A DNA stretch of 39,528 nt from a virus, in IMG/VR virus record IMGVR_UViG_3300021405_000029, positions 1 to 39,528 of that record; one strand, 5' to 3'. Both the position numbers and the translations under genes were made by a program. This document shows, in pieces, positions 37,874-39,528 of this stretch (positions within the stretch are counted from its first letter, which is position 1; each line of letters starts with the position of its first letter). The notes below the pieces were generated by a model, which was not told the origin of the DNA, made no database searches, and worked only from the letters and a program-made list of their open reading frames with translations.

Positions 37874-38065
37874 ATGGCAACGACAACCGCACGCAGGACG
37901 TCACTGTGCTTAACCAAAGAAACCGAAAGGCAAGTTCATCAACTATGTGAATTATTCGGAGAGAACCCGAGCCAAATAATGATAAGAGCAGTTCAAATGC
38001 TTCATTATTCGTTAAGGTTCCCCAATATACCATTGACTAAACCACCATCAGGTGAGGAGACTTAA
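37874..38065 (+). CDS. Ribbon-helix-helix regulator
   Basis: A 63-residue protein with a CopG/Arc-type ribbon-helix-helix: strand RRTSLCLT, helix KETERQVHQLCELFG, and helix NPSQIMIRAVQMLHYSL, then a Pro-rich tail. Such dimers bind short inverted repeats. The nearby GTGTGCTTA operator is an obvious candidate target, which would give autoregulation and control over the divergent packaging promoter. A weak AAGGA lies upstream. Confidence 0.75.
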   Translation: MATTTARRTSLCLTKETERQVHQLCELFGENPSQIMIRAVQMLHYSLRFPNIPLTKPPSGEET

Positions 38066-38380
38066 ATGAGAGCGAGCATTACATTTGATACATTAGAATA
38101 TATGGACGAATTGAAGAGGTCAGGGATGAAACAAGAGGAAGCCGAAGCAATTACGAAAGCAACTGCAAAAGCATTCACTCAAATGTTAGATACAAAGGAG
38201 GTGGCGGTAAAAAATGATTTAAAAAGTTTAGAGCTTGCAGTAAAGAAAGATCTTAATGATACAAAACTAGAAATGATGAAGTGTATTAGTGAAACTATGT
38301 GGAAAACTATCGGTATTCTCGCAACATTTCAAACTTTAATTATCGGCGTTTTTGGAATTCTTAGCTATCTTATCAAATAG
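38066..38380 (+). CDS. DUF1640-like coiled-coil membrane protein
   Basis: A 104-residue protein. The N-terminal FDTLEYMDELKRSGMKQEEA region and following helix (EAITKATAKAFTQML) match the DUF1640/CCDC90-like family, then comes a charged coiled coil (residues 45-70) and one C-terminal TM segment (GILATFQTLIIGVFGILSYL). GAGGAG lies six bases before the ATG. The family is widespread in bacteria and phages, with no established phage role. Confidence 0.8.
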   Translation: MRASITFDTLEYMDELKRSGMKQEEAEAITKATAKAFTQMLDTKEVAVKNDLKSLELAVKKDLNDTKLEMMKCISETMWKTIGILATFQTLIIGVFGILSYLIK

Positions 38381-38392
38381 GAAATATATCTT

Positions 38393-38569
38393 ATGCAATA
38401 TTATTTAGGCTTCATAATTATTCTTTGGCTTATGCTACATGAATTTGAAATTGATTTTTTATTCTTAAAATTATTATTTTTCCCGATTACTTTATTCGTT
38501 ATGGCTTATTCATACCTTTCTGCACGATTGAATGAATACCAAAACCAAACAGTACATAAACCAGATTGA
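38393..38569 (+). CDS. 58-aa membrane protein, convergent with holin
   Basis: A 58-residue frame with two hydrophobic stretches (YLGFIIILWLML and FLFLKLLFFPITLFVMAYSY) and a short polar tail. AGGA lies about eleven bases before the ATG. Its last 71 bases overlap the 3' end of the holin gene on the other strand. It directly follows the DUF1640-like gene. It could be a second small lysis or envelope protein; no family recognised. Confidence 0.5.
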   Translation: MQYYLGFIIILWLMLHEFEIDFLFLKLLFFPITLFVMAYSYLSARLNEYQNQTVHKPD

Positions 38570-38909
38570 GAATATCGTCGGGTTTAATAGGAAACTGAGT
38601 AACGACTCCGGTCTCGTAGCAATTGGATCCCCAGATTATGGTGGCAATAATAATCTGTGGTGCGTAGTAGAGAAGTATCAGAAAACCGGAAGTCCATCCC
38701 ATCAAAGGTTGCCACCCGGAATTGAATAAATTACTGGATAAAGCCAGCGTGCGGTTCACTTCAAGCTGAGCTAGTTGGGGCTTTTCGAGGGTTTCAGTGA
38801 GCTTTTGCTCCCCTTCTAGGCGCTCTTTGTCGGTTGTATAGAGGTTACTGACCGCATTAATCGGTTTTGCAATCTCATCACCTATTCCAAGCCAGCTCAT
38901 AATTCCCAT
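38499..38909 (-). CDS. Holin, 3-TM family
   Basis: A 136-residue protein resembling the 3-TM holin family seen in gene transfer agents and phages: MSWLGIGDEIAKPINAVSNL start, LEGEQKLTETLEKPQLAQLE, then NSGWQPLMGWTSGFLILLYY and a C-terminal TM ending GFGIHSIVQKGM. Such proteins are thought to make inner-membrane pores that release the endolysin. Its start is joined to the lysozyme stop as TAATG with AGGGA upstream, so lysis genes are co-translated. Confidence 0.8.
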   Translation of the reverse strand: MGIMSWLGIGDEIAKPINAVSNLYTTDKERLEGEQKLTETLEKPQLAQLEVNRTLALSSNLFNSGWQPLMGWTSGFLILLYYAPQIIIATIIWGSNCYETGVVTQFPIKPDDILNLVYVLFGFGIHSIVQKGMNKP

Positions 38910-39334
38910 TAGATATTCCCTGTTCTAATGATTGCGGCAAGACAAGTAGCACGTTCCCCCACTTGTTCTGACCACTTTGAATTTAACATTTCATCCGCTG
39001 CTTTTTCATAATCACCCGCTTTAAGCGCTGCGATCATTTCTTCGAAAGCCAAAAATCCCTGTACACCAAGGTTAAAACACATATCAACAAGAGCAATTTG
39101 GCGATTTTCGGACAAGTCGGCGAAAAATGGGAGATAGTGATTGAGCTTAGAAGTGAAATATACAATATCTTCGTCAAGAAGGGCGAAAGCTTCGGTCGTC
39201 GATACGCCTCGATCAGTGAGGTTCCGGCCAATACCGATAGTGAGATGTCCAGTAGTATCTGAATATGGAAATTGTCTATAAGACTCATGTTGCACCAATA
39301 AGTTCTTGAGCTTCTGACGGATTTCTGGAGTCAT
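38909..39334 (-). CDS. Endolysin, GH24 muramidase
   Basis: A 141-residue T4-lysozyme-type (GH24) enzyme that cuts peptidoglycan glycan chains. The catalytic triad is visible: Glu17 in QHESYRQ, Asp26 in YSDTTG, Thr32 in HLTIGIGRNL, with the usual spacings. LVDMCFNLGVQGFLAFEEMI follows as the family helix. There is no signal peptide, so it needs the holin for release. AAGGA lies about nine bases before the ATG. No spanin genes were identified. Confidence 0.93.
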   Translation of the reverse strand: MTPEIRQKLKNLLVQHESYRQFPYSDTTGHLTIGIGRNLTDRGVSTTEAFALLDEDIVYFTSKLNHYLPFFADLSENRQIALVDMCFNLGVQGFLAFEEMIAALKAGDYEKAADEMLNSKWSEQVGERATCLAAIIRTGNI

Positions 39335-39470
39335 CGCTGTAATCCTTTACTAGCCTAGATGAATCCATTGTAGCACAGCATAAATGACAATTATCACAAA
39401 CGTAATAATCGTGAACAATATAGATTGTTGTTTTACAGCATCTGCTTACGGTCATAAATGTCTCAGACAA
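39285..39470 (-). CDS. Small zinc-ribbon protein of lysis operon
   Basis: A 61-residue protein with four to five Cys (SRCCKTTIYIVHDYYVCDNC, then HLCC) that probably bind one zinc ion, like short phage zinc-ribbon proteins next to lysis genes. It begins inside the terminal repeat, just after the terminator. The start may instead be the internal Met at residue 6, which has GAG six bases upstream. It overlaps the lysozyme start by 50 bases. In the circular genome there is only one copy; the left end of the window holds just its first part. Confidence 0.6.
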   Translation of the reverse strand: MSETFMTVSRCCKTTIYIVHDYYVCDNCHLCCATMDSSRLVKDYSDDSRNPSEAQELIGAT

Positions 39471-39528
39471 TAAAAAAAATCCCCTACCGGACAGAGGGGA
39501 AAAGCCACCTTACAAGGAATGTTACAAT
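39389..39528. repeat. Terminal direct repeat, right copy
   Basis: This copy matches positions 1-140 at 137 of 140 positions. It contains the same leftward terminator (about 39474-39508) and the first part of the zinc-ribbon gene. See the left copy for interpretation. Confidence 0.85.

Noticed and set aside
1-39528. CRISPR array, insertion sequence or transposase
   Set aside because: No regular repeat-spacer pattern, no transposase-like protein and no paired terminal inverted repeats were seen on either strand.

Overview
This window looks like the essentially complete genome of a tailed, podovirus-type (P22-like) phage that probably persists as a circular plasmid prophage. The first 140 bases recur at the end (39389-39528) with three mismatches, so the sequence closes into a circle of about 39.4 kb. 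The host is probably a Gram-negative bacterium, likely a gammaproteobacterium: Shine-Dalgarno and sigma70-type promoter motifs are classical, Sec signal peptides occur, and the lysozyme is a GH24 enzyme without a signal peptide. Base composition is AT-rich. I cannot name the host genus from sequence alone.

Layout. (1) 1-4400, plasmid-like maintenance: a minus-strand terminator, a small membrane protein, a VRR-NUC nuclease, a lambda-P-like helicase loader candidate, an AT-rich origin candidate with two DnaA boxes and repeats, a RepA (IncFII-like) initiator with a long structured leader, then parA and a ribbon-helix-helix partner flanked by repeated GCCAGCATG sites. (2) 4181-11178, a leftward operon of about 22 small, mostly unknown genes, many coupled by ATGA/TAATG overlaps, headed by an HTH (AlpA/Xis-like) regulator. 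(3) 11365-14815, a rightward operon with Bet recombinase, Gp157, tRNA-Tyr(GUA), a DnaQ-like exonuclease and small proteins. (4) 14816-30097, leftward virion genes: scaffold, P22-like coat, gp4-like and gp10-like tail accessory proteins, three ejection-type proteins and three fibre genes. (5) 30350-37441, leftward packaging genes: ParB-domain methyltransferase, TerS, TerL, P22-like portal, a DUF2829/Tad2-like protein, small basic proteins and a DUF3310 protein. (6) 37622-38569, a small rightward operon with a second ribbon-helix-helix protein. (7) 38499-39470, leftward zinc-ribbon protein, endolysin and 3-TM holin.

How the parts fit. No integrase or attachment site was seen. RepA, an origin candidate and a type Ib-like partition locus instead suggest extrachromosomal lysogeny, i.e. 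a P22-like phage-plasmid. Two divergent control regions (11179-11364 and 37442-37621) set the early and late/packaging directions. A third promoter at about 30300 drives the capsid genes through a 5' leader holding two copies of a putative structured RNA, in which one base pair has changed in a compensatory way. That RNA, the partition/replication locus, the Tad2-like gene and a tiny ITEDG-repeat peptide between fibre genes are the most notable points.
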